DNA from: Cytobacillus firmus DS1
Lineage (GTDB): Bacteria > Bacillota > Bacilli > Bacillales > Cytobacillaceae
DNA: 64,000 nt
Assembly (NCBI RefSeq): GCF_000565285.1
Contig: NZ_APVL01000019.1
Location: forward strand, 1 to 64,000
Direction of reading: 5' to 3'
In this document: positions 1-8,725 of the stretch, piece by piece
Layout of the letters: every line of letters starts with the position of its first letter
How positions within the stretch are numbered: position 1 is the stretch's first letter
Notes under the pieces: model-generated
The model's database searches: none
What the model was told of the DNA's origin: nothing
The model's input: the letters and a program-made list of their open reading frames with translations, nothing else
Program-made: the position numbers and the translations under genes

Positions 1-48
1 AAGAAATAAGATAGAAAAAAGTAATATAGCAAGCAGTTTAAGTTTCAT
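1..48 (-). CDS. Exported or membrane protein, 5' end only
   Basis: The first 16 codons of a leftward gene that leaves the window at base 1. The start ATG (bases 46-48) has a strong AGGAGG site nine bases upstream on the minus strand. The visible peptide is two lysines followed by a leucine/isoleucine-rich stretch, as in a signal peptide or a first membrane segment. The function cannot be judged from this fragment. Confidence 0.6.
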   Translation of the reverse strand, partial: MKLKLLAILLFSILFL

Positions 49-269
49 GACTGAATACCTCCTGTTATTATTCAAACAAATCATAATATAAATAAGTGCA
101 GAAACCATGGATAATAAATTCTTTGTATGAAATTTTTATTTAATGCAATCGACAGTTGGCAATTAGTTAACAAATAATTCATATTTCTTTGCAGGCTCTT
201 TCTGAGGATCATAGAAATTTCTGCAAAAAATAGTGTTAACATAAATCCTAAATAGGGGAGGTGGCGAGA

Positions 270-683
270 ATGGATAAATGGAGTAGACGAACATTTATTT
301 CAAAAAAGGTAAAAGGAACAGCTGGTATATGTGCCATTTCAGTTCTTCCTCTTAGGTTGACAGTGTATCGACAGGGAAAAGGTGGATATGAGTGCGATGG
401 CCAGCTTAGGGGAAATGGGGGAATTTCCAAAGAAAGTTCCTTATAAAACAACAGTTCTATATGCATGGGTTGAACAAAAAATGGAAGGCCTTGTACACAT
501 CAATGAAACAAAAATGATGATTCTTTAATCATAATGTCGACTTTATGTACACAGGATGTATTGCAGGAAATGCAGAAGAAGCCATTATGAAAGAAGGAAT
601 TACACTTTGCTGCCCCTGTCACGGAGGAAAGTATGATGAATTTGGTATTAATGTCAGGACCACTGGATGTTTTCAAAACGTAG
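270..683 (+). pseudogene. Decayed Rieske iron-sulfur protein (QcrA-like)
   Basis: A good ribosome binding site (GGGGAGG) precedes an ATG and a twin-arginine-like start (residues SRRTF), as in QcrA-type menaquinol:cytochrome c reductase Rieske subunits. The reading frame is then broken several times. One frame gives a stretch ending near VHINETKMM. Another resumes with the first cluster motif, but the bases for CTHLG are short by about four. The second cluster motif CPCHGGKYDEFG is intact near 620-650. A further shift is needed to read GPLDVFKT before a stop at 681-683. At least three or four frameshifts mean no functional protein. No cytochrome b or c partner genes follow, so this is an isolated relic. 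Confidence 0.85.
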
Positions 684-764
684 ATCCAAGACAGTAATGT
701 GTAAATAGCCATTCCTAGCCCAATCAAAAGGGAAAAATCAAAAGGATGAACGGAGTGATGTCAT

Positions 765-887
765 ATGTCGTGCTGTTCAAATAAGAAGGGGAAAATTAGA
801 AAAAATAGAATACCAACTGGATTATTTTTAATAATCTGGTCTTTGATTGTAGGATTGATAGGCATAATTAGTTTATTTTTCAGATAA
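765..887 (+). CDS. Small membrane protein, 40 residues
   Basis: ATG with the upstream purine-rich site GGAGTGATG. The peptide begins MSCCSNKKGK, has a basic stretch, and then one hydrophobic segment of about 20 residues (LFLIIWSLIVGLIGIISLFF) ending in an arginine. A pair of cysteines at positions 3-4 lies before the membrane segment and could bind metal or be acylated, but this is inference. A terminator follows directly, so it is a single-gene unit. I do not recognise the family. Confidence 0.6.
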   Translation: MSCCSNKKGKIRKNRIPTGLFLIIWSLIVGLIGIISLFFR

Positions 888-908
888 AAAAACTTGTAGT
901 ACTTAATA

Positions 909-935
909 AACAGGCAACAATTGGGCCTGTTCATA
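909..935 (+). terminator. Rho-independent terminator after the 40-residue membrane protein
   Basis: Seven-base arms AACAGGC and GCCTGTT around a short loop, followed by CATATTTTT. Confidence 0.65.
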
Positions 936-1101
936 TTTTTGCGTTGTAAATTCTTATCGTACTTTCCAAATATGAAGATTTTATGGAGTTCAAAAGATTG
1001 TTAGATTTTTTAAAAATAAACGTGGCATAGTGAAATAAATCACTTTTGTACTCTTTTTTAGTTATTATGCTTTCCTTAAATTCGAAAAGGAGGAACATAT
1101 C

Positions 1102-2229
1102 ATGAATAATGTAAAAAAGAGTGTATTTATTTTTCTTTTGCTTTTAGGAGTGATACTGGCAGGATGCAGTTCAGCAAGTAATGCTGGGGAAGATAAAAAG
1201 AGTGAAAAAGAACCTGTATCTAAAGTAGAAAACAAGGAACGGGAAGATGATGAGAAAAAAGAAGAGGCCGATAAGAAGTCAACTGTCCAATATTATTTCA
1301 CCGCAAACGAGGGAGGAAGTATCTCTAAAATTGATTCAGCTGATAATTCAATTAAATCGACAATAGAAGTAGATGGTTCGGTTCATAATGTGCAGGTTTC
1401 ACCAGGTGGAAAAATGATTGGGGCAACAGTGGTGCCTAGTATGGCAGGGCACGGTGGAGAGGATGATGGTCACGGAGAAGAAAAGAAAATGGGTGCAAAA
1501 GCAGTTTTTTACAGCATAGAAAACGATGAATTAATACAGGAAGTCGAAGTTGGCAACCACCCTGCCCATATTGTTTTTTCAGAGGATGGGAAGTACGCTG
1601 CAGTAACAAACAATGAAGACAATAATGTGACCGTCATTGATATGCCGAGTTTTAATGTAATTAATACAGTGGAGACAGGGAAAGGGCCACATGGATTCAG
1701 AATTTCATCAGATAGCAAGAGAGCTTATATTGCCAACATGGGTGAAGACACAGTAAGTGTCGTTAACCTTGAATCCATGAAGGAAGAAAAGCGAATCAAA
1801 GTGGGAACTGCTCCCGTAACTACAGGTGTTACTTCTGATGGAAAAACTCTTGTCGCTACATTAAATGGAGAAAATGCTCTCGCTGTGGTTGATTTGGCTA
1901 CTGATAAGGTTGATAAAATTCCAGTGGGGACTGGCCCTGCACAAGTATATATCGATGAGAATGATCAGTTTGCTTATGTTGCAAACCAGGGAACAGAAGA
2001 AGCTCCTTCCAGCAGTGTTACAGTTATAGATCTGGCTGCAAAGAAAACAATTACTGAAATCAAAACCGGAAAAGGTTCGCATGGAGTGGTAACAAGTCCG
2101 GACAACAAGAGGGTGTATGTGACGAATATGTTTGAAGATACGGTCAGCATCATCGATAAAGAACAGAATAAAGTCATTAAAACAATTGAAGTAGATGGAG
2201 TGCCGAATGGAATAAGCATTACAAATTAA
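1102..2229 (+). CDS. YVTN-type beta-propeller lipoprotein
   Basis: A 375-residue protein with a lipoprotein signal peptide and lipobox LAGC (modified Cys22). A charged Lys/Glu-rich linker follows to about residue 65. Seven or so propeller repeats follow, each with phrases such as YIANMGEDTVSVVNL, YVANQG and YVTNMFEDTVSIID, typical of the YncE/cytochrome-D1-like YVTN repeat family. A His/Gly/Asp insertion at about residues 113-131 (MAGHGGEDDGHGEE) could bind metal. The ribosome binding site is AAAGGAGGAA. Proteins of this type are surface-exposed and their ligands are mostly unknown. It stands alone between two terminators. Its lipidation would depend on Lgt, a copy of which lies at 5173. Confidence 0.85.
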   Translation: MNNVKKSVFIFLLLLGVILAGCSSASNAGEDKKSEKEPVSKVENKEREDDEKKEEADKKSTVQYYFTANEGGSISKIDSADNSIKSTIEVDGSVHNVQVSPGGKMIGATVVPSMAGHGGEDDGHGEEKKMGAKAVFYSIENDELIQEVEVGNHPAHIVFSEDGKYAAVTNNEDNNVTVIDMPSFNVINTVETGKGPHGFRISSDSKRAYIANMGEDTVSVVNLESMKEEKRIKVGTAPVTTGVTSDGKTLVATLNGENALAVVDLATDKVDKIPVGTGPAQVYIDENDQFAYVANQGTEEAPSSSVTVIDLAAKKTITEIKTGKGSHGVVTSPDNKRVYVTNMFEDTVSIIDKEQNKVIKTIEVDGVPNGISITN

Positions 2230-2310
2230 TTCATTTGTCATCACTATATAAATACAAAAACCCGAGACAATTGTCTATAAATTTTATTAGAATAGCTGAA
2301 TTTGTGATAG

Positions 2311-2347
2311 ACCCCAGATTCAAAAATAGAAACTGGGGTTTGTCTCT
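2311..2347 (+). terminator. Terminator after the propeller lipoprotein
   Basis: Arms ACCCCAG (2311-2317) and CTGGGGTT (2333-2340) with a TTTGTCTCTT tail. It sits between two convergent genes and may serve both. Confidence 0.65.
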
Positions 2348-2381
2348 TACTAAAAATATTTATATTTTAGTAGATTGTAGT

Positions 2382-2870
2382 TTACGGTTGGCAGCATAAA
2401 TTACCTTTGCCCTTTTCAAGAGCAGATTTTAAACTATCAAGTACACCTGACCATGCCATTTGGTGCCAGTTAAAAGCTTCAACCCAGTCCTCATTATCTT
2501 TAAATCCAGTATGCTTTATAATCACTTTTGTAGAACTTTCATTAATTGATTTGAAACTTACATTAACAGTTGTTAGGTCATTTTCATTGTTCATTAGTGT
2601 TTCGAATTGGTCTGGCGCTTTCCATGTAAAATGCAGTTCACTTTCGTTGATAAGTTTAGTGATTTTGCAGCCCTTCGTATTCATACCCGTCCTATTTCCA
2701 GGTATGAAATAAAGCTCGTAATTGCCACCTTCCTTAGCATCTACTACCGCTTCAGGTGCAAACCATTCAGAAACTCTTTCAGAGATTGTCCAAGCGTACC
2801 ATACTAGATTTAATGGTGCATTAATTGTTACCTCCTTAATAATAGCGATATCATTTGTTTCAGTTTTCAA
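2382..2870 (-). CDS. SRPBCC / AHSA1-family protein
   Basis: About 162 residues. The N-terminal phrase VTINAPLNLVWYAWT, the WFAPEAVVDAKEGG stretch and the C-terminal W-AFNWHQMAWSGVLDSLKSALEKG helix are those of the START/Bet v1-like AHSA1 family, which binds hydrophobic ligands in a helix-grip cavity. A TTG at 2868-2870 is preferred as start because it sits seven bases after a GGAGGG site. The longer GTG start at 2877-2879 would overlap that site. The protein ends GNLCCQP, with an unusual vicinal cysteine pair. It is a single gene, with a 17-base palindrome just upstream. The ligand is unknown. Confidence 0.8.
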   Translation of the reverse strand: MKTETNDIAIIKEVTINAPLNLVWYAWTISERVSEWFAPEAVVDAKEGGNYELYFIPGNRTGMNTKGCKITKLINESELHFTWKAPDQFETLMNNENDLTTVNVSFKSINESSTKVIIKHTGFKDNEDWVEAFNWHQMAWSGVLDSLKSALEKGKGNLCCQP

Positions 2871-2885
2871 AAGAACCACCCTCCG

Positions 2886-2902
2886 TTGTAAAAATATTAC
2901 AA
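2886..2902 (-). promoter_or_regulatory. Operator-like palindrome upstream of the SRPBCC gene
   Basis: TTGTAAAAATATTACAA: six-base perfect arms around a five-base centre, immediately upstream of the ribosome binding site of the leftward gene. A dimeric repressor bound here would block transcription. No regulator gene is adjacent. The spacing is too short for a GlnR/TnrA box. Confidence 0.45.
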
Positions 2903-3163
2903 CTAAATAGTAACATTATTAAGAAAATTTAAAAATGATTAATTGTTAGATCTCTTAAAACCTACCCTGTTTCCTACACTTCCTTCTTTCTTTAATTCAC
3001 TACCCTAGTAATGCTTTTCAGAAATACTGAGAGGGTGAATACAAAATTCACAGGAATTAACGTCTCCTCTTTACTTATAATTGGCCCTTTTAGAAATATT
3101 GCAGTTCTATATTAGATAAGCCGAAAAGTTAATTTGAGAATTCAGGAAGTTGATCCGTAACAA

Positions 3164-4549
3164 TCAGGAGCTTTTTATCCCTTTGGATGACTCATCAATT
3201 TTCATGTATTTTAACCAGTTGCTGTTCTGATAGTTGATTCCTAGCCAAATCGCTCTATATACATTATCTAAGCCAATCGCAATCCAAACTCCTGCTATAC
3301 CTAAGCCAAAATGTACACCCAATATATAAACACCAGCTGTTCGGATAATCCAGATGCCAATTGCAGTCGAGTACATCGGAAACTTTGTATTTTCTGCTGC
3401 TTGATATACGCCAGTTAAAATTAATACCACTGCTAAAGCAGGTTGTATAAAAGCATCAATTTGAAGGGCCAGTTTTATTTGTTGAACAACTTTATAATCA
3501 TCGGTAAAGAAGTATGCTGCCCATTCTCCTAATATAAACAAGATGCCACCAAAGATTGTCATAAACACAGTGCCTGAAAGAATTGAGAGGTTTGCATATC
3601 TTTTCGCACCATGAATGTCATTTGCACCAAGCCTTTGACTAACCAAAGTGGTGGCTGCGGCGGCAAATCCATAGCCGATCATATACGAAAAAATTTCGAT
3701 GTTTCCAGCAATTTGATGAGCTGCGAAAGTATTAGTGCCTAAGGCTACGATTATTCCAAAATATAGCACCTGCCCAATTCTCATGACTAATCTCTCTCCA
3801 GCTGCTGGCGAACCCAAGGTAATAAGGTTCCATAGTATCTGTTTATTTATTTTCCAGTTTAAAGGGTTGGCTGATATAGTATTGTATTTTAATAGATAAA
3901 AAGAGAGTCCGATGACACCTAATATCCTCGAAATAATGGTCGCATAAGCTGCACCTTCCAATCCAAGAGCTGGAATAATGAAAAAGCCAAATATAAGGAT
4001 GTAGTCAAGAACGATATGAATGAGGTTCATATATATGCTAATTTTCATGGGTGTCTTTGTATCACCATTGCCCCGTAAAATGCTCCCCATTACAAACATT
4101 AATGAAATGAAAATGGAAGGTGTTGCTACAATTTGAAAGTAGATAGCAGCTGGCTTTAATACACTGTTCTCGACTTCCATTAAACGGAGTAGAGGTTCAG
4201 TCAGGAAAAAGGAAATCAATCCAAATATTACTCCTAAAATAATAGCAAGAATAATGGACTGATGACCGATTTCTTTCGCTTTTTCCTTATCTCCAGCACC
4301 TTGAAATTTGGCAATTAAAACATTTGCCGCAACACCAATTGACATAAAGACGGCAAAATATACAGCCAGGATTGCATTCGTAATACCGACAGCAGAAACT
4401 TCAATCAATCCTAGTTTAGAAACAAATAAAGTATCAACGAAGCCGAGAATGGTTTGAAAAAAATTCTCGATAACTGCTGGCATGGCTAAGAAGAGGATGG
4501 TTTTAAGAATTTGGCTATTCGATTCATCCGACCTTAGGGTTTGAACCAT
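3164..4549 (-). CDS. MATE-family multidrug/cation efflux transporter
   Basis: 461 residues with about twelve membrane segments in two similar halves. Features are the early PAVIENFFQTILGFVDTLFVSK segment and the second-half start TLGSPAAGERLVMRIGQV, both typical of MATE (multi antimicrobial extrusion) proteins, which export compounds by H+ or Na+ antiport at the cell membrane. Its site is GGAGAGG. It lies 12 bases after the CsoR-type repressor gene in the same direction, so the two form one operon. The pairing implies induction by the effector of that repressor (copper, another metal or reactive sulfur), which is unusual for a MATE pump. The substrate cannot be read from sequence. Confidence 0.88.
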   Translation of the reverse strand: MVQTLRSDESNSQILKTILFLAMPAVIENFFQTILGFVDTLFVSKLGLIEVSAVGITNAILAVYFAVFMSIGVAANVLIAKFQGAGDKEKAKEIGHQSIILAIILGVIFGLISFFLTEPLLRLMEVENSVLKPAAIYFQIVATPSIFISLMFVMGSILRGNGDTKTPMKISIYMNLIHIVLDYILIFGFFIIPALGLEGAAYATIISRILGVIGLSFYLLKYNTISANPLNWKINKQILWNLITLGSPAAGERLVMRIGQVLYFGIIVALGTNTFAAHQIAGNIEIFSYMIGYGFAAAATTLVSQRLGANDIHGAKRYANLSILSGTVFMTIFGGILFILGEWAAYFFTDDYKVVQQIKLALQIDAFIQPALAVVLILTGVYQAAENTKFPMYSTAIGIWIIRTAGVYILGVHFGLGIAGVWIAIGLDNVYRAIWLGINYQNSNWLKYMKIDESSKGIKSS

Positions 4550-4561
4550 TCTAACCTCTCC

Positions 4562-4834
4562 TTACCGAATATATTTATCAATGGCTTCATTTAATTTTTC
4601 GATAACAGTATCATCTCCCTCTTTAACCGCCTCAACCACACAGCCTTCCAAATGATCTTTTAAAATTACTTTTCCGCAGCTGTTAAGGGCTGAACGGATA
4701 GCTGCAATCTGGATCATTAAGTCTCCACAGTCCCGCCCACTGGCAGCCATTTCCTTAACAGAACGTACGTGTCCCTCAATTTTCGCTAATCGATTCACAA
4801 CATTCTTTCTCTGCTTGTGATGATCATATTTCAT
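4562..4834 (-). CDS. CsoR-family metal- or persulfide-sensing repressor
   Basis: 90 residues, the whole all-helical DUF156 fold. Cys36, His61 and Cys65 match the Cys-His-Cys copper site of CsoR. An additional Cys53 is present. A CstR-type persulfide sensor would lack the His, so copper or a related metal is more likely, but this is not certain. It is the first gene of an operon with the MATE transporter. A G/C-tract palindrome 20-35 bases upstream is its probable own operator, so the operon should be autoregulated. Confidence 0.88.
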   Translation of the reverse strand: MKYDHHKQRKNVVNRLAKIEGHVRSVKEMAASGRDCGDLMIQIAAIRSALNSCGKVILKDHLEGCVVEAVKEGDDTVIEKLNEAIDKYIR

Positions 4835-4853
4835 CTTATCACCTCAAAACAAG

Positions 4854-4875
4854 TATAACCCCCCAGGGGGGATAA
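4854..4875 (-). promoter_or_regulatory. CsoR-type operator within the promoter of the CsoR-MATE operon
   Basis: Six C (4859-4864), one A, six G (4866-4871), flanked by TATAA and ATAA. This is the G/C-tract-with-AT-flank layout of CsoR/CstR operators. On the minus strand a TATACT -10 element overlaps its downstream edge, so the operator fills the -35/-10 spacer. The -35 element is poor (T-run). Confidence 0.75.
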
Positions 4876-5172
4876 AAAAAGTATATAAATTCTAAATTTT
4901 CAAATACTTTAATGTTCTAAGGTGTTTTTCATCAGGATTACTATAAATCTGTACAGAAGATAATAAAGATTGATTTTTAATTAAACTAAGGGGACAGGAC
5001 CTATATAGAATGGGATTATGTTTTTATGAGGTTTTAAAATTAAATAAATTTATTAAAATTTGAAGCTTTGTTTGTTACAGATTTTTATTAAATAATTTAT
5101 CATTTGTGCATATTTTCTCGATATTTGCTAGTTAAACTGCTAATTACAATAAAAAGAAGAGGTGATAACCCA

Positions 5173-5982
5173 ATGGAAAAAATTGAGGCAATTGATCGCA
5201 TAGCCTTTGAACTTGGACCGATTACTGTCTATTGGTATGGACTAATAATTGGAACAGGTTTGTTTTTAGGATGGCTTCTTGCGACAAGAGAATCAAGAAA
5301 ACTTGGACTTGATAAAGATATTTTTGCGGATTTATTACTTTGGGCGATTCCAATATCCATTCTGAGTGCGAGATTATATTATGTTGTATTCAAGTGGGAA
5401 TATTATATTGATAATCCCAGCAAGACTTTTGCCATATGGGAAGGCGGCATTGCTATCCATGGAGCATTAATAGGTGCAGTATTAACAGCAATCGTTTTTG
5501 CCAAAAAAAGAGGTGTTTCGTTTTGGAAACTTGCTGATATTGCTGCACCGAGCCTAATTCTTGGCCAGGCAATTGGTAGATGGGGTAATTTTATGAACCA
5601 GGAAGCGCATGGAGGGGAGGTTACCCGTTCTTTCCTTGAAGGACTTTTCTTACCGGACTTTATTATCAATCAAATGTATATTGAAGGTACCTATTATCAT
5701 CCTACATTTTTATATGAGTCTCTATGGAATATTGCAGGCTTTGTCATTTTGATTGTTATTAGGAAACTTCCTTTAAGACGTGGAGAAGTCTTTCTTTCAT
5801 ACATTATTTGGTATTCTATTGGCAGATTTTTTATAGAAGGGCTTAGAACGGATAGCCTCATGCTAACAGAATCTTTAAGAATAGCCCAAGTTATGTCCCT
5901 CAGCCTAATTATAGGTGCAGCAGTTATGATTGTTTTTAGACGAAAGTTTGGGAAAACAAGTAATAGCTATGCGGGGGGTTAA
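5173..5982 (+). CDS. lgt: Prolipoprotein diacylglyceryl transferase (additional copy)
   Basis: 269 residues and about seven membrane segments. Lgt moves a diacylglyceryl group from phosphatidylglycerol to the lipobox cysteine of prelipoproteins. Visible signatures are [12 protein letters not shown] (with the essential histidine), [18 protein letters not shown] (the Lgt signature with essential Arg and Asn) and [14 protein letters not shown] near the C-terminus. The start at 5173 follows AAGAGGTGATAACC. A longer reading from 5104 has no ribosome binding site. The usual housekeeping neighbours (hprK, ppaX) are absent, and metal and envelope genes surround it, so it is probably a paralogue. Lgt paralogues are known to travel with copper-resistance lipoprotein operons in Firmicutes. 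Confidence 0.92.
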   Translation: MEKIEAIDRIAFELGPITVYWYGLIIGTGLFLGWLLATRESRKLGLDKDIFADLLLWAIPISILSARLYYVVFKWEYYIDNPSKTFAIWEGGIAIHGALIGAVLTAIVFAKKRGVSFWKLADIAAPSLILGQAIGRWGNFMNQEAHGGEVTRSFLEGLFLPDFIINQMYIEGTYYHPTFLYESLWNIAGFVILIVIRKLPLRRGEVFLSYIIWYSIGRFFIEGLRTDSLMLTESLRIAQVMSLSLIIGAAVMIVFRRKFGKTSNSYAGG

Positions 5983-6325
5983 TTAATCAGCAAAGCACTA
6001 ACAAGAAGCCATTGTTGGTGAAGATTTGATTCTGTTATTGCTTACAACACTACCAATTATGCAGTTTTTGTGGAGTTTATGTATAAGGTGGATGGGTAGA
6101 ATTGAGGTATGTAAAAAAATTACCTTTTAGATTTAACAGTACTCCTTATTACTAGCCTTATCAGAGTTAAAATCCGAGGATACACATAATGGAACTCGAG
6201 GTTATAACACAAAAAATATAAAAAAGAAGAAAATTGATAAATGATATTGCTTAAGAGTTATCCTGTAAATATTTGCTGTCTGAAATCAGACAGCTTCTTT
6301 ATTTTCGAATTAGCGGAGGCATCAA
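5983..6325 (+). other. Intergenic, no gene recognised except a hairpin near its end
   Basis: AT-rich, with stops in all frames and no convincing ribosome binding site. The only structure is the hairpin at 6275-6305, which ends 20 bases before the MurE-like gene. Confidence 0.5.
6275..6305 (+). terminator. Hairpin just upstream of the MurE-like gene
   Basis: GCTGTCTGA and TCAGACAGC are perfect nine-base arms with almost no loop, followed by TTCTTTATTTT. Its place immediately before the next ribosome binding site allows two readings: terminator of the lgt transcript or attenuator of the ligase gene. Confidence 0.6.
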
Positions 6326-7783
6326 ATGAAGCTAAAAAATCTTATTTCATCTATTGCTGGGACAAATGAAAATGTAGCTGATATTGAAGTAGTTCAAATT
6401 CAATTCAAATCAAGAAATGTAAAAAAAGGAGATATCTTTGTTGCGATCAAAGGATTAAGGCATGATGGTCACAATTTTATAAATGAAGCCATCTCCAAAG
6501 GAGCGGTCGCTGTTATAGGTGAAGAAAACAATTATTCTCTACCTGTTCCTTACATCAAAGTAGAAGATACAAGGAAAGCTCTTGGGAGACTTGCAAAAAC
6601 ACTATATAGAGATCCTTCATTGATTCATAACATGATTGGGATTACAGGAACAAATGGAAAAACCACAACAGCTTATATGGTAAAACACATTTTCGAAACT
6701 GCAAAGGAGTCCTGTTCACTCTTTAGCACTGTCTCAAATTTTGTAAACGGAATCGAGCTTATGTCTACTGCAACAACACCCGATATACTAGAATTAAATA
6801 ATATGCTGAGGATGAGCACGGATAAGAATGTGGTGATGGAAGTTTCATCACATGGTCTCCATCAGAAGAGGGTAGAGGGTTTGGAATTTAATTATGGGGT
6901 TTTCACCAACCTTACTCATGATCATTTAGACTATCATCAAGATATGGATGATTATTTTAATACAAAAGCAGAACTATTCAAGCTTCTGAAAAAAAATGGC
7001 GAAGCAATCATTAACTCATCCTGTCCCTGGGGAATGAAATTAATGAATCAACTTAAAAATAATAGACAAACTGTCTTTTCTTATGGAAATTCGGAAAACG
7101 ACGACCTTCAGTTATTATGTACGGAAGCTGGAATTTCAAAGATAAAAGTAAAGGAATCGAATGAAATATTTGAGATCAAAATGCCTATGCCAGGCAAACA
7201 TAACTTACAAAACGCACTTGGTGCGATACTATGTACATTGCGGGCAGGGGTAAAAATCCAGAATATCATATATGCCGTAGAAAATTTCCCTGGTGTTCCT
7301 GGACGTTTTGAAGAAATTCGACATCGAGGTGCTAATTTTATCTTAGATTACGCGCATACTCCTGATGGTCTAGAAAACCTTTTACAGACTGTTAAAAGCA
7401 TGAAACAAAATAGGATTATTCACATTTTTGGGTTTAGAGGGAACAAAGATAAGACTAAGCGACTAGATATGCTCGACATTTCTGCTAAATATTGCGATGA
7501 GATTATTTTAACGTTTGATGATTTAAATGGAGTTTCGAAAGATTTAATGGTAACCGATTTGGAAAAAGCAGTAAAATATCTTGAAAGTAGGAATGTCCAC
7601 TTGATTATAGATAGGACAAGGGCTATTGAATATGCGTGGAAAAACTCAGAAAAAGGGGATCACATAGTGATAACCGGCAAAGGGCCTGAACCATATGAGC
7701 AAGAGTTTGAAATTCCCACCGATAACGATGCGGGAACAATTAAATATTTATTTTCAAAGTATTACAATACATCTAAGGCTTAA
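6326..7783 (+). CDS. MurE-like Mur ligase with atypical amino-acid specificity loop
   Basis: 485 residues. MurE adds the third amino acid to UDP-MurNAc-L-Ala-D-Glu in peptidoglycan synthesis. Present: the N-terminal uridine-binding domain, ATP loop GTNGKTTT (about 108-115), TTPD (about 150-153), the carbamylated-lysine motif YFNTKAELF (Lys214), DYAHTPD (341-347) and the C-terminal GKGPEPYE. Where meso-diaminopimelate enzymes have DNPR and lysine enzymes DNPA, this has DDLNG (about 398-402). The diaminopimelate-binding arginine is therefore missing. It is not in a dcw cluster but between lgt and envelope genes. A paralogue with another amino acid or acceptor is likely. Site GCGGAGG. Confidence 0.85.
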   Translation: MKLKNLISSIAGTNENVADIEVVQIQFKSRNVKKGDIFVAIKGLRHDGHNFINEAISKGAVAVIGEENNYSLPVPYIKVEDTRKALGRLAKTLYRDPSLIHNMIGITGTNGKTTTAYMVKHIFETAKESCSLFSTVSNFVNGIELMSTATTPDILELNNMLRMSTDKNVVMEVSSHGLHQKRVEGLEFNYGVFTNLTHDHLDYHQDMDDYFNTKAELFKLLKKNGEAIINSSCPWGMKLMNQLKNNRQTVFSYGNSENDDLQLLCTEAGISKIKVKESNEIFEIKMPMPGKHNLQNALGAILCTLRAGVKIQNIIYAVENFPGVPGRFEEIRHRGANFILDYAHTPDGLENLLQTVKSMKQNRIIHIFGFRGNKDKTKRLDMLDISAKYCDEIILTFDDLNGVSKDLMVTDLEKAVKYLESRNVHLIIDRTRAIEYAWKNSEKGDHIVITGKGPEPYEQEFEIPTDNDAGTIKYLFSKYYNTSKA

Positions 7784-7851
7784 ATAAAGATTACCAAGAT
7801 AAAATAGCAAGAACACCATTTTATTTCAGAGAAAATCAAATTTTACTGAAT

Positions 7852-7895
7852 GTACGAAAGCCCATGTTTATACAATGGACTTTCGTACTTTTTTA
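7852..7895 (+). terminator. Terminator after the MurE-like gene
   Basis: GTACGAAAG pairs with CTTTCGTAC, extended by CCAT/ATGG, followed by TTTTTT. Confidence 0.85.
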
Positions 7896-8028
7896 TTGTT
7901 AACTGCATATTTTCTTGATATTAATGTGTAATAATATTTTTTATCTTTTATCACAGCGACCTATTTCAATTAAAAGGAAATGACCTTGTTAGCAGTGTAA
8001 AGAAAAATGAAAAGAGGGATAGTTATCC

Positions 8029-8625
8029 ATGGGGTTACTAATGAGGCATTTAATTATTGGATCGGTAACTATACTTTTAGTATATATTTTCTTAACAAGT
8101 AGATCGGAATGGAGTGATATGCACTCTTGGAACCGGGCATTTGCTGATGTATCGCTCATTTTTCTTTTCATAACCATTATGATTGGGCCTTTGAGCCGGC
8201 TAAGTAACCTCTTTGTACGCTTTTTATCTTGGAGAAGAGAGCTTGGGATTTGGTGCTCCATTTTGGCTCTACTGCATGTATATGTACTTTTCCAAGGGTG
8301 GTTTTACTGGGAACCAATTAGATTAATAATTGGCGTTAATCAAGAAACAGGCCAGCTTACATTTGATCCCGGCTTTACTCTTGCAAACCTGTTAGGTTCT
8401 ATAGGTCTTTTATATTTGTTTTTACTAGCTTTGATCTCAAATAAAAAAGCAATAGAATTACTGGGCAAAAGGGGATGGGACTACCTGCAGCAAAAAAGCG
8501 GAACTCTATATATTTTAGTTGTATTACACACGGCATTCTTTCTCTTCTTTTTTAGATTAGGCAGTTACAATTGGGTGCAAAAGCCTTTTCTAGGACTGTT
8601 GACAGTTGTTTTCGTGATTCAGTAG
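8029..8625 (+). CDS. Ferric-reductase-like heme membrane protein, slightly truncated
   Basis: 198 residues, about six membrane segments. Helices with LLHVYVL and VVLHTAFFLFFF supply histidines as in the heme-binding ferric reductase-like/MsrQ (YedZ) domain. Such proteins pass electrons across the membrane. No molybdopterin MsrP partner is nearby. The reading frame stops at TAG (8623-8625), but the same frame continues for 15 more codons (IAFFKTVFKSKKRRQ) to a second TAG at 8671-8673. This looks like a nonsense change that removes a basic C-terminal tail. The core fold should be unaffected. Site GAGGG. Confidence 0.7.
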   Translation: MGLLMRHLIIGSVTILLVYIFLTSRSEWSDMHSWNRAFADVSLIFLFITIMIGPLSRLSNLFVRFLSWRRELGIWCSILALLHVYVLFQGWFYWEPIRLIIGVNQETGQLTFDPGFTLANLLGSIGLLYLFLLALISNKKAIELLGKRGWDYLQQKSGTLYILVVLHTAFFLFFFRLGSYNWVQKPFLGLLTVVFVIQ

Positions 8626-8725
8626 ATTGCATTTTTTAAAACGGTATTTAAAAGTAAAAAAAGAAGACAGTAGGCTGCCGTTTTGAATGCGGAATTTTGA
8701 GAAAAATACAACTGAGGAAATAAAG

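Noticed and set aside
1861-2244. 127-codon open frame opposite the propeller lipoprotein gene
   Set aside because: It is an antisense frame of an obvious coding gene; composition is cysteine- and histidine-rich noise with no start site.
2886-2902. GlnR/TnrA nitrogen box
   Set aside because: The arms are five bases apart in the critical TGTNA-TNACA core, whereas the family needs seven between them.
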